A stretch of DNA of 17,110 nt from CAYGTS01 sp964352905 (GTDB taxonomy: Bacteria > Pseudomonadota > Gammaproteobacteria > JAHCLG01). Of this stretch, positions 1 to 6,809 are shown piece by piece (within the stretch, counting starts at the first letter, position 1; the number at the start of each line of letters is the position of its first letter). Where the stretch lies: contig CAYGTS010000045.1 in NCBI GenBank assembly GCA_964352905.1, positions 1 to 17,110 of the forward strand, in the 5' to 3' direction. Made by a program: the position numbers and the translations under genes. The notes under the pieces were generated by a model, which had not been told where the DNA came from, made no database searches, and was given only the letters and a program-made list of their open reading frames with translations.

Positions 1-77
1 AAAAATATTTTCGCCGTTTTTATCACCAAATCTGAACGTTCTTGGTAAATTCACAATTAAATTTACTGAATAGTTAC
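1..77 (-). mobile_element. Type A MITE-like element, cut by window start
   Basis: Reverse-oriented copy of the type A intergenic element. Reading the minus strand, it starts with the end GTAACTATTCAGTAAATT and runs through AACGTTCAGATTTGG into the hairpin arm AAAAACGGCGAAAAT, where the window begins. The other end lies outside the window. The outer end at 77 is 58 bases before the next start codon. Confidence 0.8.
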
Positions 78-135
78 CTTAAATTAAAGAGTTAATAAAT
101 TGAATGGGTTAAAACCCGAATGAAAGGGGGTCATT

Positions 136-639
136 ATGAGCGATCGACTCATTTTACAACCAACCTCGATAGCGCAATGGCATGCTTTGGTGAGTGAAGC
201 AGAGGTGCAAGTGCAAACACCCTTGACTGAAGAAGTTGAAAGCTACCTGGTTTTTTTATTAATGCGTTTTGCGAATCGCCCTGAAATGAGTAATAGTGTT
301 TTAGCGAAGGAATTTTTGCATGGTTTACATCAAGTTGGTGAAATCCGGCATGATATTTTGCGAGATTTAGGCGATAAATGCTTATTGTTTTCAGGTTTTT
401 TTCCCGAACAAGCTAAAGCTAAGCACGTGAGTGATTCGTATTTTATGGATTTGGGGCAAAGCGCTTATGCGATTTTAGCCGATGCTTTTAATATTACGGC
501 GGCACTTTATGAAGCATTGGCAAGAGCTTTTGCTAAGTTAATTGCAATACTTAAAGCTATGCGCCAGTTAACGGCACCAGGTGTAATTGATTTTTCAAAA
601 TTTAACTGGGAAGATCTGGAGCGGATTAAATTGCATTGA
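136..639 (+). CDS. Conserved-looking hypothetical protein, 167 aa
   Basis: I do not recognise a named family. The start is supported by a strong ribosome binding site, AAAGGGGG, five bases before the ATG. There is no signal peptide or clear membrane segment. The protein is predicted to be mainly helical, with a central segment FSGFFPE followed by a conserved-looking SYFMDLGQSAYAILAD stretch and an Ala/Leu-rich helix near residues 120-145. That pattern reminds me of uncharacterised gammaproteobacterial proteins, but I cannot name one. The gene lies alone between a type A element and the LuxR-type regulator, with a 93-base gap downstream and no clear terminator. Composition resembles its neighbours, so it is probably a real core or near-core gene. 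Confidence 0.75.
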   Translation: MSDRLILQPTSIAQWHALVSEAEVQVQTPLTEEVESYLVFLLMRFANRPEMSNSVLAKEFLHGLHQVGEIRHDILRDLGDKCLLFSGFFPEQAKAKHVSDSYFMDLGQSAYAILADAFNITAALYEALARAFAKLIAILKAMRQLTAPGVIDFSKFNWEDLERIKLH

Positions 640-732
640 TTTTGACTTTAAGCTCATTGTATGCAAGAATAATCGATTCTGTAATAGGACTTCGACTGTT
701 AAAATAATCGTGATGTCTTAAAGGAATCGGTG

Positions 733-1449
733 ATGGTTAATTATTCAAACTTTGCGCTTGAGCAACCAGATTTAAGCTTACTTATGCATCAAATGCCAGA
801 GATCTTTATTGTTAAAGATTTAAGCTCTTGTTTTTTGATGGCAAATCAAACATTTTTAAAAAAAATTGGGCGTCGTCATATTAGTGAAATAATAGGACAA
901 AATGATGATCAGCTTGATTGTCCTGCCGCAGAATTAGCACATGAGTTTCGTGCGCAAGATCGAGATGCCATGACTCAAGGTGAAACTAGGTTTATTAATG
1001 TTTGTTATTTTAAGGAAAGTGCATTATCAATTTTGCTAGGCACAAAAAAGCAGTTGCTAGATCAAACTAATAAAGTAGTTGGTGTGATGAGTATGGAATT
1101 TGATGCCTCAAAATCACTCTCTTCAGGAGCCATAGCGAAAGTGTTAGAAATCTCGCAAAAATTTCTTGCCAAGGAACAGCAGCAGAGTTTTCGTGTTTTG
1201 CCGGATGAGCAAAAACTCGGTAGTGATGTGCTAACACCGCGCGAAAATGAATGTTTATTTTTTTTAGTGAGAGGCATGACGGCTAAAGAAATTGCCAGTG
1301 CAATGCAAATATCAAATCGCACTGTTGAAAAATATACGGCAACGATTCGCCAAAAATTAAATTGCAATTCACGCTCAGCTTTAGTGGAAAAAGCCAGTGA
1401 ATTAGGGTTGATTTATAATATTCCTGCTAGTCTACTGACTACGCTTTAA
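733..1449 (+). CDS. PAS-LuxR family transcriptional regulator
   Basis: Probable transcription factor with an N-terminal sensor domain. Residues about 15-125 (MPEIFIVKDLSSCFLMANQ and onward) look like a PAS fold. Residues about 165-228 form a LuxR/GerE helix-turn-helix: LTPRENECLFFLVRGMTAKEIA, then a recognition helix with SNRTVEKYTATIRQKL. No phosphoacceptor receiver domain is visible, so it is not a standard two-component response regulator; the PAS part may bind a small ligand or partner. I chose the ATG at 733 over the GTG at 730 because AAGGA (721-725) is then seven bases away. PAS-LuxR proteins of this size are common in Legionella and Coxiella relatives. The target genes cannot be inferred from this window. 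Confidence 0.88.
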   Translation: MVNYSNFALEQPDLSLLMHQMPEIFIVKDLSSCFLMANQTFLKKIGRRHISEIIGQNDDQLDCPAAELAHEFRAQDRDAMTQGETRFINVCYFKESALSILLGTKKQLLDQTNKVVGVMSMEFDASKSLSSGAIAKVLEISQKFLAKEQQQSFRVLPDEQKLGSDVLTPRENECLFFLVRGMTAKEIASAMQISNRTVEKYTATIRQKLNCNSRSALVEKASELGLIYNIPASLLTTL

Positions 1450-1458
1450 TTTCTGATT

Positions 1459-1528
1459 GTAACTATTCAGTAAATTAATTGTGAGATTGCCCAAATATGG
1501 CTGTTCCTCGCTACACCGGGAATTGCTG
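1459..1528 (+). mobile_element. Hybrid A/B element remnant, 70 bp
   Basis: Begins with the type A end GTAACTATTCAGTAAATT and ends with the right half of type B (GTGAGATTGCCCAAATATGG through CCGGGAATTGCTG). The hairpin core is missing, so this is an internal deletion or a recombination product. It lies directly behind the LuxR-type gene. I see no target duplication around it. Confidence 0.75.
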
Positions 1529-1567
1529 AACAAAGCCGCAGAATGAAATCCGAAGAGTATATAACCC

Positions 1568-1930
1568 TTAAGTAATTTTGCTGATCCCCATTACCTCACT
1601 AATGGCTTCATAAATAACATGAATTTGTTTTTCAGCGAGAGTTGCTAATGGTCCATTAGCCAGGCGTTTATTATCAATCGCACGTATTTGATCGATTAAA
1701 AGGTCGGAATCTTTATTAAGTTTCTCTGTTGCTTGAACTCTCACGCGCAAAGGGTAAGCTTGATCTATTAAATTAGTTGTCAGCGGAATAATAATTGTTG
1801 AGGGATGATTGAAATCTAACAAGGCTTGATCTTGCAAGACAAGAACAGGCCTTGTTTTACCTGGTTCAGTACCTTTGTTAGGATTTAAATTAGCCAGCCA
1901 TATTTCACCTACATTAAGCTTCTGGGTCAT
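1568..1930 (-). CDS. MazF/PemK-type toxin (endoribonuclease)
   Basis: Toxin of a type II toxin-antitoxin pair; the family cleaves mRNA and blocks translation. Diagnostic segments are GEIWLANLNPNKGTEPGKTRPVLVLQ near the N-terminus and IIIPLTTN in the middle, which match the PemK/MazF fold with its conserved Arg-Pro-Val strand. From the ATG at 1930 it has 120 residues, normal for the family. A GTG at 1942 would add four residues. Either start overlaps the antitoxin 3' end (17 or 29 bases), so translation is probably coupled and antitoxin is made first. No truncation or frameshift is seen, so it looks active. The stop codon lies only about 40 bases from an element remnant. Confidence 0.92.
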   Translation of the reverse strand: MTQKLNVGEIWLANLNPNKGTEPGKTRPVLVLQDQALLDFNHPSTIIIPLTTNLIDQAYPLRVRVQATEKLNKDSDLLIDQIRAIDNKRLANGPLATLAEKQIHVIYEAISEVMGISKIT

Positions 1931-2156
1931 TTTCAATGTCACTAAATTCGCGGTTAACTTTCATGCTTTCTTTTCTAACGCGTAAGCTCGCATCTTGTAA
2001 TCTCTTTTTTCGCTCTTGCTTTGCTATTTCCTGATTCATCCGGTCTATTGCAGTACGGATATATTCAGTTTGTGACAAATGTAATAAGCGTGCACTGATT
2101 TTCAGCGCACGAAGTAAATCATCATGTAGTCGAATAGAAACGAGAGAGGACATCAT
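1914..2156 (-). CDS. Ribbon-helix-helix antitoxin
   Basis: Partner of the MazF/PemK-type toxin. Residues about 5-40 (SLVSIRLHDDLLRALKISA, then a turn and SQTEYIRTAIDRMN) form a ribbon-helix-helix DNA-binding domain. The remaining 40 residues are charged and probably wrap the toxin. Length (80 residues) fits such antitoxins. The start has two ATG codons in tandem (2156 and 2153), preceded by a TTAGGT-type binding site. The antitoxin gene comes first and overlaps the toxin gene, the usual order. The family normally represses its own promoter, and a strong sigma-70 promoter lies directly upstream. Confidence 0.9.
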   Translation of the reverse strand: MMSSLVSIRLHDDLLRALKISARLLHLSQTEYIRTAIDRMNQEIAKQERKKRLQDASLRVRKESMKVNREFSDIENDPEA

Positions 2157-2183
2157 AGTTACCTAAGTTGTTACTTATTTTTT

Positions 2184-2211
2184 AGTATAGATCTGTATTA
2201 CAAATTGTCAA
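2184..2211 (-). promoter_or_regulatory. Sigma-70 promoter of the toxin-antitoxin operon
   Basis: On the minus strand there is TTGACA (2211-2206) and TATACT (2189-2184) with 16 bases between, 28 bases before the first antitoxin ATG. The region between and below the boxes holds the dyad around AGATCT and two GTAAC repeats, possible antitoxin binding sites (inferred). Confidence 0.8.
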
Positions 2212-2290
2212 ACAAAACATGTATTGTTTATGCTTTTTTCCAATAGTGTTAAAACCTTTCTATTTTAAACAGCACATAGCATAATAAAAA

Positions 2291-2468
2291 GGTATCTGCT
2301 CACCCCTTTTAACTTATATTGATCAGAACGTTCAGATTTGGCGATAAAAACGGTGAAAATATTTTTGAGAAAGCGCAGTTTATAAGTGATAAATGAGCAT
2401 TTCGATAAAAGATTTTCGCCGTTTTTAGCCCAAATATGGGCGTTACCATCTACAGGGTGAATAGTTAC
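2291..2468 (+). mobile_element. Complete type A MITE-like element, 178 bp
   Basis: Starts with GGTATCTGCTCACCC and ends with CAGGGTGAATAGTTAC, which are imperfect inverted repeats. It is flanked by AATAAAAA at 2283-2290 and again at 2469-2476, a perfect 8-bp target duplication. The interior has arms AAAAACGGTGAAAAT and ATTTTCGCCGTTTTT around a loop containing GTTTATAAGTGATAAATGAGC, so single strands fold into a long hairpin. There is no coding capacity. It ends 36 bases before aroE. Confidence 0.88.
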
Positions 2469-2504
2469 AATAAAAATTCAATTAATCCAATGTGATAGAC
2501 ACTT

Positions 2505-3347
2505 ATGACTCATACTCTCGATCACTATGCCGTTTTTGGCGATCCGATTGCGCATTCTTTATCGCCGCAAATTCACCGTTATTTTGCGAATCAAACTCAG
2601 CAAGCCTTGGATTATCAGGCGATCCAATGTGCAAGTGGCCAGTTAAAAAAACATCTTAAAGAATTTATTCAGCAAGGTGGTAAAGGTTGCAATATTACCT
2701 TGCCGCTTAAACAAGAAGCTTATGATTTAGTGACAACACACAGTAAATTAGCGGCAAGCGCCAAAGCCGTGAACACGATTGAGGTGAATATAGATGGCAG
2801 TTTAACCGGCCACAATACCGATGGTTTAGGTTTTTTACAGGATTTAACGGTTAATAAAGGTTTTAATCTTAACGGTAAGCGTGTTTTATTGCTGGGCGCA
2901 GGCGGTGCGGTGCGTGGTATTTTGGAGCCGTTGCTGGCCAGTGGTGCGGCTGAAATATTTTTATGTAATCGCAACTTGGAAAAAGCAGTGGCCTTGCAAG
3001 CTGAGTTTGCAGGGCCTATTCAGGTTTATGAATTAAACCAAATCCCCAAAATGGCTTGTGATGTGATTATCAACGGTACGGCAGCCAGTGTTAAACAGCA
3101 AACATTGCCAATACCAAGGCACTGTATTACGGCAAAAACAATCAGTTATGATTTAGCTTATGGTGATAGTGCGCAAGCTTTTTGCGATCAAATGCGCGTC
3201 ATGGGCACTAAAAACCAGTATGACGGTTGGGGGATGCTGGTTGAGCAAGCGGCATTAAGCTTTGAATTATGGCGTGGAATAAAGCCGGTAACAACCCATC
3301 TTATTGAAAATAAAAAGGAAAGCATAGCTGGTTTAAAAAAAGAATAA
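2505..3347 (+). CDS. aroE: Shikimate dehydrogenase
   Basis: Catalyses the NADPH-dependent reduction of 3-dehydroshikimate to shikimate in the cytoplasm, a step of the shikimate pathway to aromatic amino acids and folate. The substrate site is visible in HSLSPQIH (Ser18, Ser20), NITLPLKQEA (catalytic Lys69), AVNTI (Asn90) and HNTDG (Asp106). A glycine-rich nucleotide loop GAGGA lies at 131-135, followed by CNRN (Asn155, Arg156), the position that usually favours NADP. The conserved C-terminal DGWGMLVEQAA is present. At 280 residues it is slightly longer than typical because of a Lys-rich tail. No good ribosome binding site precedes the ATG, and a type A element ends 36 bases upstream, so the promoter may lie within or beside the element. 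Confidence 0.95.
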   Translation: MTHTLDHYAVFGDPIAHSLSPQIHRYFANQTQQALDYQAIQCASGQLKKHLKEFIQQGGKGCNITLPLKQEAYDLVTTHSKLAASAKAVNTIEVNIDGSLTGHNTDGLGFLQDLTVNKGFNLNGKRVLLLGAGGAVRGILEPLLASGAAEIFLCNRNLEKAVALQAEFAGPIQVYELNQIPKMACDVIINGTAASVKQQTLPIPRHCITAKTISYDLAYGDSAQAFCDQMRVMGTKNQYDGWGMLVEQAALSFELWRGIKPVTTHLIENKKESIAGLKKE

Positions 3348-3374
3348 AATTTTAATTTATGCAGTATAAAAATG

Positions 3375-3411
3375 TTGTTTTGGCAAAAGAAATGTTATAT
3401 TATAATACATA
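3375..3411 (+). promoter_or_regulatory. Promoter with overlapping Zur-box-like operator
   Basis: TATAAT at 3401-3406 is preceded by candidate -35 boxes TTGTTT (3375) or TTGGCA (3380). The -10 box sits inside GAAATGTTATA-T-TATAATACATA (3389-3411). Its left half is identical to the enterobacterial Zur operator consensus as I remember it, and its right half matches at 7 of 11 positions. A zur gene is encoded at 12351-12779. Binding here would block the promoter. The assignment is by consensus memory, not by a computed score. Confidence 0.6.
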
Positions 3412-3438
3412 CCAAGTAAATATATTGAGGTGCCACCG

Positions 3439-3888
3439 ATGAAACTCTCACAAATACAAGGCTTACATTTAGTCGATCAAGCAAAATCTGGTGGCAATGC
3501 GATAATTAATATGACAGGGTTTCATCGTTTTTGTGGCAATGTTAAAACGGTCGCAGAATATTATCTCGATCATGCAAAATCCAGTAACGACAAGCAATAC
3601 GAGCAAGCTAAGAACGTTATCGATTATTGCGAACATTTAAAAAGTGTTTCAGATAATATTTTCTATATTTATTTATTGATGAGCTATTTAAACGAATTGA
3701 AAAGCAGTTTAACCGATGAGAGCTGCCAGCAAACTGATGGCTTATATGACTATATTAAAGCGCTATTACTCGCCGAAATTAAAGCATATGATGCCAGTTT
3801 ATTTAAGGCTGAGCAGTCAGATGATCACATCATTGAAGCTTTTTTAATTAAATTAGAAAATAAAGTGCAAACTGGCGAAGTCGCTTAG
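3439..3888 (+). CDS. Hypothetical protein, possibly Zur-regulated, 149 aa
   Basis: No family recognised. The ATG at 3439 is chosen over a GTG at 3430 because TTGAGG (3425-3430) then has a spacing of eight bases. The protein appears soluble and helical, with no signal peptide. It contains three cysteines in the first two thirds (in RFCGN, DYCEH, ESCQQ) but no CxxC pair, and scattered histidines. Long helices with heptad-like Leu/Ile spacing span about 85-145. The only functional clue is its promoter, which overlaps a sequence closely resembling a Zur operator and shares its core with the region upstream of zur. Proteins repressed by Zur often help cells cope with low zinc; that role is inference here. 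It is monocistronic. Confidence 0.75.
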   Translation: MKLSQIQGLHLVDQAKSGGNAIINMTGFHRFCGNVKTVAEYYLDHAKSSNDKQYEQAKNVIDYCEHLKSVSDNIFYIYLLMSYLNELKSSLTDESCQQTDGLYDYIKALLLAEIKAYDASLFKAEQSDDHIIEAFLIKLENKVQTGEVA

Positions 3889-3984
3889 TTAGCAACAAAT
3901 AAATTTTTTAGTGTCACCACGCCATGGATCATTTTTTCGGTGCATCCAATTAACTTCATGCGCGCTCTCGCAATGAAGCAGAGA

Positions 3985-4077
3985 GGTATCTGCTCACCAC
4001 CTTTAGCCCAAACGCCAGTCCTCTTGATAAGCTGAACGTTCTCGGTAAATTCACCTTCAAATTTACTGAATAGTTAC
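3985..4077 (-). mobile_element. Internally deleted type A element
   Basis: Begins GGTATCTGCTCACC, contains CCCAAACGCCAGTCCTCTTG and ends AATTTACTGAATAGTTAC, so both type A ends are present but the hairpin core is lost. No target duplication can be seen. It ends 24 bases before the GNAT gene. Confidence 0.72.
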
Positions 4078-4101
4078 AAAACCACGTAAATAGGGGGTTA
4101 A

Positions 4102-4896
4102 ATGAAATCAGATAGCCAAAAGTGGCTTGAACATAACATGTTAAAAAAATTTTCTTATGTTGCAAAACAAAAAAATAGCATGCATTTTATAGAAACCGAT
4201 CACGGTATAATAATCGATTCCGGTGTTCCATGCGATATGTTTAATATTATTGCTGGTATTAATGTTTCTCAATCGAATGAATTAACAAATTTATTCAACC
4301 ACTTTAAACAACACGATTTACCATTTGCCTTATGGACAGGATTCTCTACAGAGAATGAAATAACGCAAGATATCTTATCAAAAACTACTTTGCCTACTGT
4401 TGAAATTGAAGTTGGTATGAGTGCAAATACTAATAATATAAAAAATTTAAAAATTCACTCTTCACTCGCAATCGAACAAGTCACCTCTGATAAACATATC
4501 AAGGATATTATAACCATATTATCTAAACAACTGCCTGAGAATAAAAATGCAATCCATCGTTATTTTAATGAGGTAAGTGATGTGTTAATTTCACCATCAT
4601 CAAATCTCACATTTTATGTGGGTTATTTAAACAATAAACCTATTGCAACCAGTTCGTTATACAGAGATGAGGTTGCTGCTGGGATTTGGGATATTATCAC
4701 GCTACCTGAAGCACGCCGACAGGGTATTGGAACAACAATGACATATTCAACTGCAATGCAGGCAAAAAAAGAAGGCTATGATTTCGTTGTATTAACGGCA
4801 AGTGCTGAGGGGTTACCTGTTTACGAGAAAATGGGTTTCGCTGCACTCAATACTTATAACGTATTCAATTTCAATCGTAACTTATTCACCATGTAG
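4102..4896 (+). CDS. GNAT family N-acetyltransferase
   Basis: Predicted acetyl-CoA-dependent acyltransferase; the substrate is unknown. The C-terminal half (about 125-255) carries the GNAT fold: a strand LTFYVGYLNNKPIATSSLY, motif A at 196-212 with the pyrophosphate-binding RRQGIGT (205-211), and motif B with VYEKMGF (240-246). The N-terminal 120 residues have no recognised family. The start follows AGGGGG closely. The gene is rich in Asn and Ile and AT-rich relative to aroE, and elements lie at both ends, which suggests relatively recent acquisition (inference). The final codons, encoding RNLFTM and the stop, lie within the end of a type A element (GTAACTTATTCACC), so the original C-terminus may have been replaced. 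Confidence 0.88.
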   Translation: MKSDSQKWLEHNMLKKFSYVAKQKNSMHFIETDHGIIIDSGVPCDMFNIIAGINVSQSNELTNLFNHFKQHDLPFALWTGFSTENEITQDILSKTTLPTVEIEVGMSANTNNIKNLKIHSSLAIEQVTSDKHIKDIITILSKQLPENKNAIHRYFNEVSDVLISPSSNLTFYVGYLNNKPIATSSLYRDEVAAGIWDIITLPEARRQGIGTTMTYSTAMQAKKEGYDFVVLTASAEGLPVYEKMGFAALNTYNVFNFNRNLFTM

Positions 4897-4961
4897 GTGG
4901 GAACGCCAGTCCTCTTGGTAAGTGGGGCTCAGGGCGTTCCCCGCTACACCGGGAATTGCTG
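4877..4961 (+). mobile_element. Hybrid A/B element overlapping the GNAT 3' end
   Basis: Starts with a near-copy of a type A end, GTAACTTATTCACCATGTAG, compared with GTAACTATTCACCCTGTAG elsewhere. It continues with GGAACGCC...GGGCGTTCC, an inverted pair around CAGTCCTCTTGG, and finishes with the type B end CACCGGGAATTGCTG. The first 20 bases are read as the last codons and stop of the acetyltransferase gene. Confidence 0.7.
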
Positions 4962-5020
4962 CCCCGTGAGGCTTTCTGCATCCATGGCATTAAGCCGTTT
5001 TGGCATTCATAATATGGTGA

Positions 5021-5185
5021 TATGGATTATCTCACGCGAAGTTAAAAGCAGCAGCGGTACTATGTGAGTTAATGAATGATGACGGTAGTGTTGCTGATCG
5101 CCAAACCGCCTATGCGTTTGCCAAGGCTCATAATTATCCTGTGATTGATATAGCAAGCTTAGTCAATTATTTTGAAACTGAATCC
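5021..5185 (+). pseudogene. ribB: ribB C-terminal remnant
   Basis: The open frame reads LKAAAVLCELMNDDGSVA, then FAKAHNYPVIDIASLVNYF. This matches the C-terminal part of 3,4-dihydroxy-2-butanone-4-phosphate synthase (E. coli: FKPAGVLCELTNDDGTMA, FANKHNMALVTIEDLVAY). A stop codon at 5018-5020 closes the frame upstream, and I find no N-terminal part or catalytic region. The frame runs open to 5272 into the 3' end of the opposite dac gene. Only about 50 of some 215 residues survive, so it is non-functional. A hybrid element ends about 60 bases upstream, which may mark the breakpoint. A functional copy must exist elsewhere if the cell makes riboflavin. Confidence 0.82.
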
Positions 5186-5206
5186 ATCTTCACATTTCTA
5201 TACACG

Positions 5207-6085
5207 TTATTCAACAATACCAAGCTTATAAAAAGCACTGTTCAAAACACGCATCATATGCAAATCACGTGAGCGTGCAGACTGCCCACCCATCACAACT
5301 GCAACAATGCGTTTTCCTTTGCGTACAGCACTAGCAACTAGATTAAAGCCAGAGGCACGAATAAAGCCGGTTTTAATACCATCTAAGCCCGGATAAGCCT
5401 TGAGTAAATGATTGTGATTGTGGTATTTGCGGCCATCATAAAGGAAATTACGAGTATTAAAATAATAATAATAGTGCGGATAATGCTTTAATACGGCTAA
5501 AGATAAACGTGCTAAGTCACTGGCTGTGGTCTTTTGACCAGGATCGGGCAACCCGGAAGGGTTAGTAAAAATACTATCATGCATGCCCAAGCTGTGCGCG
5601 CGCTCGGTCATCATGCGGCAAAAACGTTTTTCATCACCAGCAACCGCTTCCGCTAAAACGGTTGCCATATCATTGGCTGATTTGGTGACCAGCGCCAGGA
5701 TTGCATTTTCAACCGTGATGGTATCACCCGCTTTTAAGCCCAGGCGCGAGGGTTCTTTCTGGGTTGCGTTGCGCGATACGGTGATTGGTTGCTGTAAACT
5801 CAGCTTGCCAGTATCGAGCGCTTCAAAGACCATGTATAAAGTCATTATTTTGGTTAATGAGGCAGGAAAGCGTGGTTCACCCGCATTTTGCTGATGCAAA
5901 ACTTGACCGGTTTCAGCATCAACCACAATAGCTGCATAGCGCTCTGGCGCAGGTGTTTTTACGCGATGCACTTTTTTAGCGTGACTTAACGAAGCATGCA
6001 ATAAAAGTATGGTAATCAACAAAGCCATACTGCAAAGCATCCTAATGGATTTGCTGGTTTTCTTAACAAGGATGTGCCGTTCCAT
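5207..6085 (-). CDS. D-alanyl-D-alanine carboxypeptidase (peptidase S11)
   Basis: Low-molecular-weight penicillin-binding protein that trims the terminal D-Ala of peptidoglycan stem peptides in the periplasm. All three active-site motifs are present: SLTK at 76-79 (nucleophile Ser76), SAN at 136-138 and KTG at 238-240. A hydrophobic N-terminal segment at about 15-32 followed by HASLSHA is a signal peptide. The protein has 292 residues and stops soon after the catalytic domain, lacking the C-terminal beta domain and amphipathic anchor of PBP5/PBP6, so it is probably soluble or loosely held. The start has a strong binding site, GAGGGGGAA. It is divergent from sodC with 146 bases between, which must carry both promoters. 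Confidence 0.94.
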   Translation of the reverse strand: MERHILVKKTSKSIRMLCSMALLITILLLHASLSHAKKVHRVKTPAPERYAAIVVDAETGQVLHQQNAGEPRFPASLTKIMTLYMVFEALDTGKLSLQQPITVSRNATQKEPSRLGLKAGDTITVENAILALVTKSANDMATVLAEAVAGDEKRFCRMMTERAHSLGMHDSIFTNPSGLPDPGQKTTASDLARLSLAVLKHYPHYYYYFNTRNFLYDGRKYHNHNHLLKAYPGLDGIKTGFIRASGFNLVASAVRKGKRIVAVVMGGQSARSRDLHMMRVLNSAFYKLGIVE

Positions 6086-6231
6086 CGTATTCCCCCTCGA
6101 AAAAAAATAATTGTTTTACTCTTAAAACTAGACGAAGTTGGGTTATTATCCAGTGAATGCGTAAAATTTTTTATTTTTCCTAAAATTAGCGCATTCTTGT
6201 AATCACATTTCAACCTAAACGAGGGGATATT

Positions 6232-6732
6232 ATGTACAAAAAAATACTCTTGGCGGTAAGCTTAGCCGTTATATTACCAATGAGTGCCTGGGCAAAAACC
6301 ACCGTACCAATGCAAGTGGTTTTAGCTGGGCAGCAGCATGGCCAAAACGTTGGCACAGTTACATTTGAAGATTCTAAGTATGGGTTACTGATCATACCGC
6401 ACTTGAAAGATTTACCGCCTGGTTTGCATGGTTTTCATGTACACGTAAATGCAAGTTGTGCAGATGATGGTAATGCGGCGGGTGGCCATTTAGATCCTGC
6501 TAACACCGGCAAACACCTTGGCCCCTACGCAAATGGCCATTTAGGTGATTTACCCGTGCTGTATGTTGATCAACAAGGCCAAGCTAATACACCAAGCTTG
6601 GCGCCACGTTTAAGTGTAAATCAAATTAAAGGGCATGCGCTCATGATTCATTTACATGGCGACAACTACTCTGATGAGCCTGAAAAACTTGGTGGCGGTG
6701 GGCCACGATTGGCTTGCGGCGTTATTAAATAA
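6232..6732 (+). CDS. sodC: Periplasmic Cu/Zn superoxide dismutase
   Basis: Converts superoxide to oxygen and hydrogen peroxide in the periplasm, often protecting against host or external oxidants. A signal peptide (residues 1-21, ending AWA) is clear. Metal ligands are all visible: copper ligands His69 and His71 in HGFHVH, bridging His86 in GGHLDP, zinc ligands His95, His103 and Asp106, and the last copper ligand His140 in MIHLHGDN. Cys76 and Cys162 would form the conserved disulfide. Length (166 residues) is normal. The binding site GAGGGG precedes the ATG. The lexA-family gene starts 77 bases downstream behind its own promoter, so they are probably separate units. Confidence 0.96.
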   Translation: MYKKILLAVSLAVILPMSAWAKTTVPMQVVLAGQQHGQNVGTVTFEDSKYGLLIIPHLKDLPPGLHGFHVHVNASCADDGNAAGGHLDPANTGKHLGPYANGHLGDLPVLYVDQQGQANTPSLAPRLSVNQIKGHALMIHLHGDNYSDEPEKLGGGGPRLACGVIK

Positions 6733-6749
6733 AAAAACTCTAAAAACAC

Positions 6750-6809
6750 TTGAAAGCTCTCTCAATATTCTCTATCATAAGGTTAATAGAGAATTTATAG
6801 AGAGCTTTC
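6750..6809 (+). promoter_or_regulatory. lexA-family promoter embedded in a nested palindrome
   Basis: TTGAAA (6750-6755) and TATCAT (6773-6778) lie 17 bases apart, a good sigma-70 promoter. They sit in a two-level dyad: outer arms GAAAGCTCTCT (6752-6762) and AGAGAGCTTTC (6799-6809), inner arms ATTCTCTAT (6767-6775) and ATAGAGAAT (6786-6794). ATAGAGA occurs twice, 11 bases apart (6786, 6797). The right outer arm ends immediately before the ATG and contains the only plausible ribosome binding site. This suits repressor binding, and the transcript could also hide its start. Confidence 0.72.

Noticed and set aside
3956..4165. 69-residue reverse open frame before the GNAT gene
   Set aside because: Covers a type A element and the gene's 5' end; no start signal.
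5072..5272. Intact 66-residue gene starting at the ATG of the ribB-like frame
   Set aside because: The first 38 residues match the middle of the RibB C-terminus, the ATG is an internal Met of that family, and the tail overlaps dac; a remnant explains it better.
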